Positions 9,062-17,250 of a stretch of DNA of 52,641 bases are shown piece by piece. How positions within the stretch are numbered: the first letter of the stretch is position 1; every line of letters begins with the position of its first letter. The notes under the pieces were generated by a model, which saw only the letters and a list, made by a program, of their open reading frames with translations, had not been told where the DNA came from and ran no database searches. The DNA lies in assembly GCF_001424945.1 (NCBI RefSeq), contig NZ_LMCW01000024.1:1-52641 (forward strand). Reading direction: 5' to 3'. The position numbers and the translations under genes were made by a program. The DNA is from Rhizobium sp. Root1203. GTDB taxonomy: Bacteria; Pseudomonadota; Alphaproteobacteria; Rhizobiales; Rhizobiaceae.

Positions 9062-9077
9062 ATCAAAACTATTTGAT
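9062..9077. promoter_or_regulatory. Candidate operator between importer operon and LacI-type gene
   Basis: The 336-bp divergent gap (8895-9230) contains a markedly A+T-rich stretch from 9020 to 9078. Within it ATCAAA and TTTGAT form an inverted repeat with a 4-base spacer. It also contains two copies of TAATTA at 9033 and 9044. These are plausible sites for the divergent LacI-family protein; no clean promoter boxes were identified. Confidence 0.3.
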
Positions 9078-9230
9078 TGGGCTCTTGGCGGCACTGGATT
9101 GATGGAAATGGCGCAGCTATTGGCAAAACTGCGTTGCTCCATACAACGCTGGCCCTATCCAGTTTAAGCTAATATTAATAACCCATGACGAACATCGAAC
9201 CTCCTTTATTCCGCTCAGCCGAGACCTCAA

Positions 9231-10355
9231 ATGCGAAAACCTAAGACGCCGGAAGCAAGTGAACCTGCCAGGGATAAACTGGCTCGACGAAGGTCTCGCC
9301 CCGGGGAGCGCGTGACAATGATGGACATCGCTGCCGCGGCTGGCTGCTCCCAGGCAGCCGTATCCTTCGTTCTCAACAACACACCCGGCACCCGCATCTC
9401 CCAGCAAACCCGCGATCGCGTTCTGGACGTGGCACGCATGCTTGGCTACGTGGGAACATCCTATGCGGCAGCGGCCACCTACTCCGGCCTGGACAATGTG
9501 ATTGGCTTCGCCGTCGATCAACTCGCCACCAGCCCCGAAGCGGTCGTTGCGATCGAAGGCGCGCGGCAGGCCTCCTGGAAGGCGGGCAATGTGCTGTTGG
9601 TAACGCAGACACTCAGCGATCCCTTCATGGAGCCAAGAGCAATAAGGGCGCTAACAAACGGCGGCATATCGGCGCTCATTTACATGACAATCTATACTCG
9701 CGAGGTGGAGCTCCCTCCTTATATCTATGAGCTCGACATTCCTACAGTACTGGTGAATTGCTACACGGCAGACTTTGCATTTCCCGCCGTGGTGCCGAGC
9801 GAGATTGCGGGAGGCCAGAGCGCAACCCGGCATCTGATCGCGCACAAACACTGGCGCATTGCGACGATTACTGGGGAAATCTGGATGCAGGCTGCGCAGG
9901 ACCGGCTTACAGGATATCGCCGAGCGCTCGCGACCGCCGATATCCCTTTCGATCCAGAATTGGTTATCGAAGGAGACTGGTCTGCCAGCGCCGGCTACAC
10001 CGCAACGAAGAAGCTGCTTGCTTTGCGGGACCGACCGACCGCAATATTCTGCCAGAACGACCGCACTGCGGTCGGGTGTTACGAAGCGCTCAAAGATGCT
10101 GGACTGCACATCCCACAGGACATGTCGGTCGTAGGTTACGACGACGAAGAAATCTCGCGACATCTCGTACCGGCGTTGACGACTTCCGTCCTTCCACATC
10201 TTGCCATGGGGCAATGGGCAATCGAACATCTCCATCCGGAGCGGCCTCCAGGCAAAAGACGCTATCCCATAGCAAAGCTCGAATGTTCACTGGTAAAACG
10301 TCAATCCGTTGCCGAGCCGCGACCTGGCGGCTCCGCCGGGGTCGTTTCGGTGTAG
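9231..10355 (+). CDS. LacI-family transcriptional regulator
   Basis: A 374-residue LacI/GalR-type repressor, slightly longer than usual because of a basic N-terminal extension of about 27 residues. The helix-turn-helix is VTMMDIAAAAGCSQAAVSFV (residues about 28-48) followed by the hinge RISQQTRDRVLDVARMLGY. The rest is a periplasmic-binding-protein-like ligand domain ending with GYDDEEISRHLVPALTTSVLP, where LacI members have the GFDD...PPLTTV motif. It is divergent from the CUT2 sugar importer and probably its repressor, with the transported sugar or a derivative as inducer. The 3' end (residues after about 355) is poorly conserved in appearance. Confidence 0.9.
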   Translation: MRKPKTPEASEPARDKLARRRSRPGERVTMMDIAAAAGCSQAAVSFVLNNTPGTRISQQTRDRVLDVARMLGYVGTSYAAAATYSGLDNVIGFAVDQLATSPEAVVAIEGARQASWKAGNVLLVTQTLSDPFMEPRAIRALTNGGISALIYMTIYTREVELPPYIYELDIPTVLVNCYTADFAFPAVVPSEIAGGQSATRHLIAHKHWRIATITGEIWMQAAQDRLTGYRRALATADIPFDPELVIEGDWSASAGYTATKKLLALRDRPTAIFCQNDRTAVGCYEALKDAGLHIPQDMSVVGYDDEEISRHLVPALTTSVLPHLAMGQWAIEHLHPERPPGKRRYPIAKLECSLVKRQSVAEPRPGGSAGVVSV

Positions 10356-10378
10356 ACGTAAGCTCGGACCTGACGCGG

Positions 10379-10504
10379 TCAGTCTTGATGTTCTGGCATC
10401 TCTTTCAATTGGTCTTTCGTCCAGTTTGTAACGGCGTGGACGTCGCCATCTTCATCCCGCATCCAATCCACGTCGATCCGGCTGTTCCACTGCGTCGACG
10501 TCAC
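10379..10504 (-). CDS. Possible small protein or 3' gene fragment
   Basis: A 41-codon frame starting at GTG 10504. The peptide has protein-like composition: WNSRIDVDWMRDEDGDVHA and then TNWTKDQLKEMPEHQD. An in-frame stop lies a few codons upstream, so it is either a tiny gene or the surviving end of a larger one. No ribosome binding site is convincing. Convergent with the LacI-type gene. I do not recognise the family. Confidence 0.25.
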   Translation of the reverse strand: MTSTQWNSRIDVDWMRDEDGDVHAVTNWTKDQLKEMPEHQD

Positions 10505-10644
10505 TAGTGCCGGGCGTTTAGCTCACGTCGCGCAATATCCACCCAACGGCTCCATAGCCTTTCCGCGGACGAGCTTATTCAGGCCTCCCGGCACGATTAC
10601 GCCGGATCTGCTATCGGGCCTGGGAGGAGTCGCGAGGGTTCCGC

Positions 10645-10673
10645 TTGACAGGCAGAGCGAATTAATTTCTAAA
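10645..10673 (+). promoter_or_regulatory. Sigma70-type promoter of the ROK-sulfatase operon
   Basis: TTGACA (10645-10650), 17-base spacer, TCTAAA (10668-10673, four of six matches to TATAAT). It lies about 27-55 bases upstream of the ROK start codon and the -10 box falls inside the left arm of the palindrome at 10662-10686. Confidence 0.55.
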
Positions 10674-10686
10674 CTTTAGAAATTAA
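10662..10686. promoter_or_regulatory. 25-bp perfect palindrome, likely ROK-repressor operator
   Basis: Arms TTAATTTCTAAA (10662-10673) and TTTAGAAATTAA (10675-10686) flank a single C. The site overlaps the -10 box and ends 13 bp before the start codon of the ROK regulator. A+T-rich palindromes with TTA/TAA ends are typical of NagC, Mlc and XylR operators of the same family. Occupancy would block transcription of the whole operon, so autoregulation is the simplest reading. Confidence 0.65.
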
Positions 10687-10699
10687 CGTGAGGTAGACG

Positions 10700-11815
10700 A
10701 TGGGAGTCCATCACGGCCAAATACTTTGCATTCTTCGGGATGGGGGCCCTCAGTCCCGGGCGTCCTTAGCGCGGTCTAGCAAGCTGTCGGCTACCACACT
10801 GACTCATGTCACCGCCCAATTGTTGCGCGCTGGCGTGGTGGCGGAATGCGATGTAACGGAAACCACGGGCATCGGCAGGCCGGGACAGGCAATCAGGCTC
10901 GTCCCCGACGCTTTCCACGTCGCCGGAATTCATCTCGGCGCCGGGCTCGTTCAGATCGCGATCACAGATCTTAAGGCCGGCGCTAAATCGATAGCTTCAT
11001 TTGATTTTTCGGTCCGGGAAACAGAGCCGGACGATGTCGTGTCTCGTGCTGCCGAAACGCTATCCAGATTGAGGAGCGAGCTGGGAGAGCCTCGACTTTT
11101 GGGCGTCGGTGTTGCCGTGCCGGGCCCCGTGAATGCCGACCAGCGTTCCATTCTTGTGTCGATCAACACCGGTTGGAGCAACCTGCCGTTGGCCGACATG
11201 TTCGAAGAGAAAACCGGCCTACCCGCCGTCCTCGAGCACAATGTCAGTTCCATGGCATTGGCCGAGGTGAGATATGGCATCGGGCGCCAGGTCCCTGGGG
11301 TACTCTACGTGTACTTACGGACTGGGCTGGGCGCCGGGTTGGTGGTTGACGGCATGCCGTTTCGGCCAGGCGGCCATGGCGCCGTCGAACTGGGCCATAT
11401 CCAGATTTCGACCGATGGTCCGCTCTGCAGTTGCGGTAACCACGGCTGCCTGGAAAGCTATGTCAACGAAGCCGTGCTTATGCGCGCGGTTGGCCTTAAG
11501 GGTCAGGCACCCGACAATCTCCTGAAGCGTCTTGAGGCAACGGAAGCGTGGGCGCCAACGCTCGACCGGCTGACCGACTCACTGGCCATTGCCATCAATC
11601 TTCTGGCTCCCGACCTGATCATTCTGGGTGGTCATCTGGGTGAAGCCCCGGATAGCCTGTTCGACCATTTGCTCAGAAATTTGCCGCCCAGGGTCATGCC
11701 GCATATGCGTGATGTCCTGCGGATTGAACGCTCGGGTTTTGGCCCGCTTTCGGGCGCGATCGGCGGCGTGGCCGTGGCTTTGGATCATTTTTTCTATTCG
11801 GGAGTGAGGCAATGA
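10700..11815 (+). CDS. ROK-family transcriptional repressor
   Basis: A 371-residue ROK (repressor, ORF, kinase) protein of the NagC/XylR type. N-terminal winged helix: QSRASLARSSKLSATTLTHV at residues about 18-38. The sugar-kinase-like part has GVGVAVPGPVN near 135, the glucokinase-like GLGAGLVVDG near 210, GHIQ (residues about 232-235) and the zinc-binding CSCGNHGCLE motif about residues 244-253. It begins the operon and its stop overlaps the permease start (ATGA). ROK repressors usually respond to a sugar or sugar phosphate, so the importer and sulfatase downstream may serve a sulfated carbohydrate; this is inference from family and position. Confidence 0.9.
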   Translation: MGVHHGQILCILRDGGPQSRASLARSSKLSATTLTHVTAQLLRAGVVAECDVTETTGIGRPGQAIRLVPDAFHVAGIHLGAGLVQIAITDLKAGAKSIASFDFSVRETEPDDVVSRAAETLSRLRSELGEPRLLGVGVAVPGPVNADQRSILVSINTGWSNLPLADMFEEKTGLPAVLEHNVSSMALAEVRYGIGRQVPGVLYVYLRTGLGAGLVVDGMPFRPGGHGAVELGHIQISTDGPLCSCGNHGCLESYVNEAVLMRAVGLKGQAPDNLLKRLEATEAWAPTLDRLTDSLAIAINLLAPDLIILGGHLGEAPDSLFDHLLRNLPPRVMPHMRDVLRIERSGFGPLSGAIGGVAVALDHFFYSGVRQ

Positions 11816-12609
11816 ACGCAGTGTCCGCTGGCGCCCAACGCGCGCGGAGCCGATCGCTCGCCGACTGGCCTCCGATCATCCTCAACCTTGTTGCGTTCGC
11901 ATTCGGCGTCGCCGTCTGGTGGGCGATCACGGCGGCAAAGCTGGTGGTTTTGCCGGGGCCGATGGACGTCTTCCACCGCGGCATCGAACTGATCGTGAGT
12001 GGCCAGCTGCTGGTCGATATCGTGTCCAGCCTGCGTCGTGTCCTGACGGGATTTTTTCTCGGTGTCGCACTGGCCATCCCCGTGGGCTTCTTGATGGGAT
12101 GGTACCGTGTCGCGCGTGCCTTGATCGAACCCTATATCCAGTTCTTCCGGATGATCCCGCCGCTGGCGGTCATTCCGCTGGCGATCGTCACGATGGGCAT
12201 CGATGAAGCGCCAAAGGTCTTCGTCATATTTCTCGCATCCTTCCTCTCCTGTGTCGTCGCCACCTATCAGGGCGTGATCAGCGTCGACCGCACGCTGATC
12301 AATGCCGCCCGTGTACTGGGCGCGAAGGATCGCGTTATTTTCCCGAGGGTCATCATTCCGGCTTCCACTCCGTTCATCCTGGTGGGCGTGCGCATCGGTC
12401 TCGGTTCGGCCTGGGCGACGGTCGTCGCTGCGGAGTTGATCGCGGCGCAGTCGGGTCTCGGGTTTCGGATGCAGCAGGCACAACTCTACTACGACCTGCC
12501 GACAATCTTCGTCAGCCTGATAAGCATCGGCATTCTCGGGCTTTTCATGGACCGCCTGGTTCAGGCCGCGGAGCGCCGGCTCACGCAATGGCAGGAGCGC
12601 GTCCAATGA
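11812..12609 (+). CDS. Sulfonate/taurine-type ABC transporter permease (SsuC/TauC-like)
   Basis: A 265-residue inner-membrane permease of the nitrate/sulfonate/taurine class. Six hydrophobic segments are visible. The EAA loop reads INAARVLGAKDRVIFPRVIIPASTPFILVG around residues 163-192 (in family: A..LGA....F..V..P...P.I..G), and QFFRMIPPLAVIPLAI near residue 110 is the typical SsuC/TauC motif. It overlaps both neighbours by ATGA, so translation is probably coupled with the ROK gene and the ATPase. In family members the substrates are alkanesulfonates, taurine, aromatic sulfate esters or nitrate; the sulfatase in the operon favours a sulfate ester. Confidence 0.9.
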   Translation: MNAVSAGAQRARSRSLADWPPIILNLVAFAFGVAVWWAITAAKLVVLPGPMDVFHRGIELIVSGQLLVDIVSSLRRVLTGFFLGVALAIPVGFLMGWYRVARALIEPYIQFFRMIPPLAVIPLAIVTMGIDEAPKVFVIFLASFLSCVVATYQGVISVDRTLINAARVLGAKDRVIFPRVIIPASTPFILVGVRIGLGSAWATVVAAELIAAQSGLGFRMQQAQLYYDLPTIFVSLISIGILGLFMDRLVQAAERRLTQWQERVQ

Positions 12610-13406
12610 CCATTTCTCATACAGCCGAGCCGAAGATCTCGTTTCAAAACGTCAGTCGGCGCTTTGGCGAGGGCGACAGCACCTTTCTTGCGCTGGACCG
12701 CCTGTCGCTGGACATCGCCGATGGCGAGTTCGTCACCGTGGTTGGACCATCTGGCTGCGGCAAGTCGACGGCGATGAACATCGCGGCCGGCCTCACCGAA
12801 GTGTCCGACGGCAGGGTGCTTGTCGATGGCAAGGGCGTCGACGGTCCGGGACCGGAACGCGGCGTCATCTTCCAGCAGTATGCGTTGTTCCCCTGGCTGA
12901 CCGTCCGCCAGAATGTCGAATTCGGCCTTCGTATAAAGGGCATGCCGGCAGCCGAGCGCAGGCGCGTGTCGGATCGCTTCATCAATCTGGTCGGACTGAC
13001 CGACTTTGCCGACGCGCTGCCCAAGACCCTGTCGGGTGGTATGAAGCAGCGATGTGCTATTGCGCGCGCCTACGCGGTCAACCCCTCAATCCTGCTCATG
13101 GACGAACCTTTTGGCGCACTCGATGCATTGACCCGCGTGAACATGCAGGATCAGCTGCTCGATACATGGACCCGAGAGCGGCGCACGGTGATCTTCATCA
13201 CTCATGACGTCGATGAGGCGGTGTACCTCGCCAATCGCGTCATTGTCATGGCTGCTCGCCCCGGCCGGCTACACGATATCATCCCGGTCGATCTGCCATA
13301 CCCGCGCACCGAACAAATCCGTCTGTCACAGACGTTCGCGGATATCCGCAACCGGGTCTGGCATGCTGTGTATCATCAAAAACCCCAGAGCGAACCAAGC
13401 ATCTAA
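12606..13406 (+). CDS. Sulfonate/taurine-type ABC transporter ATPase (SsuB/TauB-like)
   Basis: A 266-residue ATPase. Walker A VVGPSGCGKST at about residues 46-56, Q-loop FQQYALFPWLTV with the characteristic FPWLTV of the SsuB/TauB/NrtD group, signature LSGGMKQRCAIARAY, Walker B ILLMDEPFGALD, switch THDVDEAVYL. The start at 12606 overlaps the permease stop by ATGA; an in-frame ATG at 12588 is possible but lies deep in the permease. It energises the importer with the permease upstream and the binding protein downstream. Confidence 0.92.
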   Translation: MTISHTAEPKISFQNVSRRFGEGDSTFLALDRLSLDIADGEFVTVVGPSGCGKSTAMNIAAGLTEVSDGRVLVDGKGVDGPGPERGVIFQQYALFPWLTVRQNVEFGLRIKGMPAAERRRVSDRFINLVGLTDFADALPKTLSGGMKQRCAIARAYAVNPSILLMDEPFGALDALTRVNMQDQLLDTWTRERRTVIFITHDVDEAVYLANRVIVMAARPGRLHDIIPVDLPYPRTEQIRLSQTFADIRNRVWHAVYHQKPQSEPSI

Positions 13407-13422
13407 GAGGAGGAACCCCGAC

Positions 13423-14409
13423 ATGAAACTCACCAGACGGCATTTGCTGGCCACAGCGGCGGCCGGCGCGCTTGCCGTTCCAGCGCTCTCGCTGACGACG
13501 CGCTTCGCATTCGCCCAGTCCACGCCAGTGCGGGTCGGCTACATCGCCGATTATTTCGGTACGAGCCTCACAGCGATCGCGAGCGCTCAGGACCTTTGGG
13601 CCAAGCATGGTCTCGAGCCGGAGCTCAAGGTCTTTACCAACGGCCCCATCCAGATTCAGGCGCTGGGCACGGGCAACCTCGATTTTGGCTACGTCGGTCC
13701 GGGTGCCCTCTGGCTGCCGGCGACCGGCAAGGCCAAGCTTGTCGCAATGAACGCGCTCGGCCTGTCCGACCGTGTTATCGCCCAGGCCGGCCTCAACTCG
13801 ATGGCAGACCTGAAGGGCAAGAAGATCGGCGTACCCGAGGGCACCTCGGGCGACATGCTACTGCGGCTGGCACTGGCCAAGGCCGGCATGCAGCTTTCCG
13901 ATGTCGAAGTGATCAAGATGGATCCACCGACAGTCGTATCGGCTTTCGCCTCGAAACAGATCGATGGCGCTGGCATCTGGTATCCGCTGGTTGGCATCAT
14001 CAAAAAGACGGTGCCGGATCTTGTGGAGGTCGCCAAAAGCGCTGATTTCTATCCCGCCAACTCCTTCCCCTCAGCCTTTGTGGCGCGCAATGAGGTAGCT
14101 GACCAGGATCGCGAGTTGGTGAAGAAGTTCATCGCCGTGATGAAAGACGCCAATGACTATCGCGCCGCAGATGTCCCGCGCTCGGTCGATATAACAGCCA
14201 AGTTCCTCGGTGTTCCTGCCGAGCCTCTTTTGACGGAGAGCCAGAACGGTCAGTTCCTGACGTCGGCCGAGCTTGTCGCCGCCACAAAGGATGGCACTGT
14301 GTTCAACTGGCTGAAGGACTTGAATGACCAGTTCGTCGCCTTCGGCAAGCTGCAGGCCCCCCTCGACCCGAAAGACTACTACCTGGCCGACCTCTACGCC
14401 GGCAACTAG
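13423..14409 (+). CDS. Sulfonate/taurine-type periplasmic binding protein (SsuA/TauA-like)
   Basis: A 328-residue binding protein. The N-terminus MKLTRRHLLATAAAGALAV carries a Tat-like twin-arginine signal, cleaved near FAFAQ-STP. The mature part follows the SsuA/TauA/NrtA pattern: RVGYIADYFGTSLTAI, the ALGTGNLDFGYVGPG segment (here at about residues 80-95), DLKGKKIGVPEGTSGDMLL, and ASKQIDGAGIWYPL. ATG 13423 has AGAGGAGGAA just upstream and lies 16 bp after the ATPase stop. A hairpin follows the stop codon. The ligand is presumably the sulfate ester or sulfonate processed by the downstream sulfatase. Confidence 0.9.
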   Translation: MKLTRRHLLATAAAGALAVPALSLTTRFAFAQSTPVRVGYIADYFGTSLTAIASAQDLWAKHGLEPELKVFTNGPIQIQALGTGNLDFGYVGPGALWLPATGKAKLVAMNALGLSDRVIAQAGLNSMADLKGKKIGVPEGTSGDMLLRLALAKAGMQLSDVEVIKMDPPTVVSAFASKQIDGAGIWYPLVGIIKKTVPDLVEVAKSADFYPANSFPSAFVARNEVADQDRELVKKFIAVMKDANDYRAADVPRSVDITAKFLGVPAEPLLTESQNGQFLTSAELVAATKDGTVFNWLKDLNDQFVAFGKLQAPLDPKDYYLADLYAGN

Positions 14410-14417
14410 TTTCCCAT

Positions 14418-14440
14418 TGCCCGGCGTGGCGCGTCGGGCA
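14418..14440 (+). other. Intercistronic hairpin between binding protein and sulfatase
   Basis: TGCCCG (14418-14423) and CGGGCA (14435-14440) form a stem with an 11-base loop in the 49-bp gap between the two genes. With no U-tract, a message-stabilising or attenuating role is more likely than full termination. It would allow much more binding protein than sulfatase. Confidence 0.4.
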
Positions 14441-14458
14441 CCCCTCAGCGAGCCTCGT

Positions 14459-16000
14459 ATGACCAAGAAGCCCAACATCCTTTTCATCATGTCGGACGAC
14501 CATGCCGCCAGGGCGATTTCCGCCTATGGCTCGGGTCTGAACAGTACGCCCAATCTTGACCGCATTGCCAACGAAGGCATGCGTCTCGACAGATGCTACG
14601 TGACCAACTCGATCTGCACGCCAAGCCGGGCGGCAATTCTTACCGGCACATACAATCACGTCAATCTGGTCACGACGCTCGACACACATATCGACAATCG
14701 GCTGCCGAACGTCGCCAAACATCTGAGAGCCGCTGGATACCGGACTGCAATCTTCGGCAAGTGGCACCTGGGGGAAGGCAAGGCTCACGAGCCAACCGGA
14801 TTTGATGAATGGTCCATCCTGCCGGGCCAGGGAGAATATTTTGATCCTGTCATGATCGACCCGGCCGGCCCCCACGCAGAGCAAGGCTACGCCACGGATA
14901 TCATCACCGACAAATGTCTGGATTTCCTGCGCCGGCGCGACGGCGAGCAGCCGTTCTTCCTGATGTGTCACCATAAGGCGCCACATCGCAGCTTCGAGCC
15001 GCACCCTCGTCATCGCCATCTCTATGCCGATGGCAAGCTGCCCGTGCCTGAGACGTTCGGCGACGACTATTCGAACCGCGCCGCGGCGGCGGCGGCTGCC
15101 AAGATGCGTATCCGCTCGGACATGACCTACAAGGATCTGGGGCTCGTGCAGCCGGAGGGCGGAGAGGAAGTCGGTGAACTTCTTCTGCCCGGCTGGTCGC
15201 AGCGCAAGGTCCCCGGGATCACCGAGGGCAAGGAACTGCGGCTGATCGACACAAACACGGGCGAGGTCTACGCTTTCACCGATAAGGATGAACTGGATCT
15301 GTTCAAATACCAGCGTTTCATGATGCGCTATCTGCAGACAGTCGCCGCCGTGGACGAGAATGTCGGCCGGCTTCTGGACTATCTCGACGCCGAGGGCCTG
15401 AGCGAGAACACCATCGTTATCTACACATCCGATCAGGGATTCTTCCTCGGCGAGCATGGATGGTTCGACAAGCGGTTCATGTATGAGGAATCGCTGCAGA
15501 TGCCGTTTCTGATCCGTTATCCGGCCGGAATCAAGGCAGGCACGAGCTCGAACAGAATTGCGACCAATGTCGATTTTGCACCAACATTCCTCGACTACGC
15601 GGGGCTGGCGACGCCAACTTACATGCAGGGCAAGAGCATCCGCGCGACGCTGGAGCAGACAGCCGACCATGATCAACAGTGCGTCGCCTATCATCGCTAC
15701 TGGATGCACAAGGATGATTTCCACAATGCATTTGCTCACTATGGGGTGCGCGATAACCGCTACAAGTTGATCTATTGGTACAATGACCCGCTTGGTGAGC
15801 TTGGAGCGTATGCCGGCGACGAGCCGCCCGAGTGGGAGCTTTTCGATTGTGAGGCGGACCCGTTCGAGCTGCACAACCGGGCTAACGACCCCGCTCTAGC
15901 TGATGTCTTTGCTGAGATGCTTGCCAGGCTCGATGCCAAGATGGCCGAGATCGGAGACATCCCCGAACATGACACCACCGCAGTCCTCGCCAACCTGTGA
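14459..16000 (+). CDS. Type I (formylglycine) sulfatase, cytoplasmic
   Basis: A 513-residue sulfatase. Opening motif KPNILFIMSDDHAARAISAYG gives the metal ligands Asp13 and Asp14; the sulfatase signature CTPSR is Cys53-Arg57, where Cys would be converted to formylglycine; GKWHLG follows near residue 102, HHKAPH near 173, and Asp325-Gln326 begins the second metal motif. Reading by eye it is closest to the mucin-desulfating/iduronate-type group. No signal peptide is present, so it should act in the cytoplasm on an imported sulfate ester. The start has a weak ribosome binding site, but the conserved N-terminus begins right there. No formylglycine-generating enzyme gene is in the window; it must be supplied elsewhere. 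Confidence 0.9.
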   Translation: MTKKPNILFIMSDDHAARAISAYGSGLNSTPNLDRIANEGMRLDRCYVTNSICTPSRAAILTGTYNHVNLVTTLDTHIDNRLPNVAKHLRAAGYRTAIFGKWHLGEGKAHEPTGFDEWSILPGQGEYFDPVMIDPAGPHAEQGYATDIITDKCLDFLRRRDGEQPFFLMCHHKAPHRSFEPHPRHRHLYADGKLPVPETFGDDYSNRAAAAAAAKMRIRSDMTYKDLGLVQPEGGEEVGELLLPGWSQRKVPGITEGKELRLIDTNTGEVYAFTDKDELDLFKYQRFMMRYLQTVAAVDENVGRLLDYLDAEGLSENTIVIYTSDQGFFLGEHGWFDKRFMYEESLQMPFLIRYPAGIKAGTSSNRIATNVDFAPTFLDYAGLATPTYMQGKSIRATLEQTADHDQQCVAYHRYWMHKDDFHNAFAHYGVRDNRYKLIYWYNDPLGELGAYAGDEPPEWELFDCEADPFELHNRANDPALADVFAEMLARLDAKMAEIGDIPEHDTTAVLANL

Positions 16001-16190
16001 CAACCTGCCCGATGGTCTGATACCCGAGCACTGAGTTGATACATGGCAGTGGTGCGCGGGTCGCATCGCGTTGCGGCGAGGCAACGGCTTTCGCTGGTCG
16101 CGAATACCGACCTGCGGGTAGGATACGGTTGAGAATGATGGAGGCCGGAGTCTCGGTCGAGACATGCCGATCCACCATCAATCCGCAAGC

Positions 16191-16220
16191 CGACCCGTGT
16201 TTCGGACCTTTCACGGGTCG
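16191..16220. terminator. Hairpin between convergent operons
   Basis: CGACCCGTG (16191-16199) and CACGGGTCG (16212-16220) form a perfect 9-bp stem with a 12-base loop. It sits 21 bp beyond the end of the minus-strand operon (16242) and downstream of the sulfatase (16000). The loop is bounded by TTT and, on the opposite strand, AAA, but no U-tract follows the stem. Nothing else was recognised in the 241-bp gap. Confidence 0.45.
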
Positions 16221-16241
16221 CCATGCGGCTTGGTCGACGGA

Positions 16242-17156
16242 CTATTCGGCGGCGATCGCCCCTCGCTCTCCGTTTAGGGCGATCAGTCGCCTTGCGCGTT
16301 CCAGCGACGCGCTCTGCTCGTTGCGATAGCGCGCGCCGATTTCCATCATCAGGACGGTGCCCGGAAGAAACTCGAGTTCACTGAAAATGTCTTCCCAGCC
16401 GATATCGCCCCAGCCGAGCGGCATGTGCAGGTCGCCGATGCCAAGGGCGGTCGATTCCTGCAGATGGTACGGTTTGTAGAACGCCTGCGGTCGGCCGAAG
16501 GAATCGTGGACATGGAGATGGCCGGCAACCGGCGCCATGGCGCTGATCTGCTCACGGAAGTTCAGGCCGCGATACGTTGCCTCGATGTAGGCGTGGCTGA
16601 AATCGATCAGGGCCACCAGGTTCGGGTGACCAACGGCCTTGACTGTCTCCGCGACCTCGGCCGGCGTTTGGCGGTATTGTCCCGGATCCGTGGTGAAGAT
16701 GTTTTCGAATGCAACGCGAACGTCATAGCGTTTTGCAAATTCAGCAAGTTCGAACAAAGCCTCGCGCTCGCGCTGATCTGCCCCGGCGCGTTCGAAGAGT
16801 TGGTCGGCACGCAGGTGGCCGCCGTGCTGCACGATCACCTTTGCACCGATCCTGTCGCAAACCTCGACGAGCGCCTTGGCAGCATCGATCTGGAAGCGCG
16901 CCGTCGCCGGATCCATGAAATTGGAAGAAACAAGCCCGTGGACCGTGTAGCGGAACGGAAACTGCACCGTCAGTGCCGCCAGGCGCTCGGTCCGTTCCTT
17001 GACGACACGACCGCCGGCGATCAGGTCGATACTGGTCAGGCCAAGTTCCACGGTCTCGACACCAAGGGCGGCAAGGCGGCGCAGATCGGCTTCGAGGCTG
17101 TCGAGTTCTCCGTCGGTGGAACCGGAATTGAAGCCGGTCGAAATGATGTTGGTCAT
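16242..17156 (-). CDS. Sugar phosphate isomerase/epimerase-like TIM barrel
   Basis: A 304-residue member of the xylose-isomerase-like TIM-barrel superfamily (AP endonuclease 2 group). Typical strand-end motifs are visible: GVETVELGL near residue 36, KVIVQHGGHLRADQ, the Glu in VAFENIF, ALIDFSHAYIEATY, GHLHVHDSFGRPQ and a terminal TVLMMEIGARY. These supply the metal-binding Glu/Asp/His/Glu set. ATG 17156 with AAGGGA upstream is chosen; upstream codons lie in the intergenic region. Last gene of the minus-strand operon with the peptide/opine-type importer, so it probably rearranges the sugar released from the imported compound. The exact reaction cannot be told. Confidence 0.8.
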   Translation of the reverse strand: MTNIISTGFNSGSTDGELDSLEADLRRLAALGVETVELGLTSIDLIAGGRVVKERTERLAALTVQFPFRYTVHGLVSSNFMDPATARFQIDAAKALVEVCDRIGAKVIVQHGGHLRADQLFERAGADQREREALFELAEFAKRYDVRVAFENIFTTDPGQYRQTPAEVAETVKAVGHPNLVALIDFSHAYIEATYRGLNFREQISAMAPVAGHLHVHDSFGRPQAFYKPYHLQESTALGIGDLHMPLGWGDIGWEDIFSELEFLPGTVLMMEIGARYRNEQSASLERARRLIALNGERGAIAAE

Positions 17157-17250
17157 GGCAGATCCCTTGTTGAAGACTAGAGGCTCAGTGGCAGCGGCGA
17201 CGAGTGCGCCGCGTGGAAAATCGGCCGGGTCTGAGACCTGGAACGATCGT

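Noticed and set aside
9758..10507. Plus-strand frame overlapping the LacI gene
   Set aside because: Out-of-frame shadow; Arg-rich, no motif, no start signal.
14303..15874. Long minus-strand open frame (523 codons)
   Set aside because: Lies antisense to the sulfatase, whose motifs and catalytic residues are complete; the antisense peptide has no family signature.
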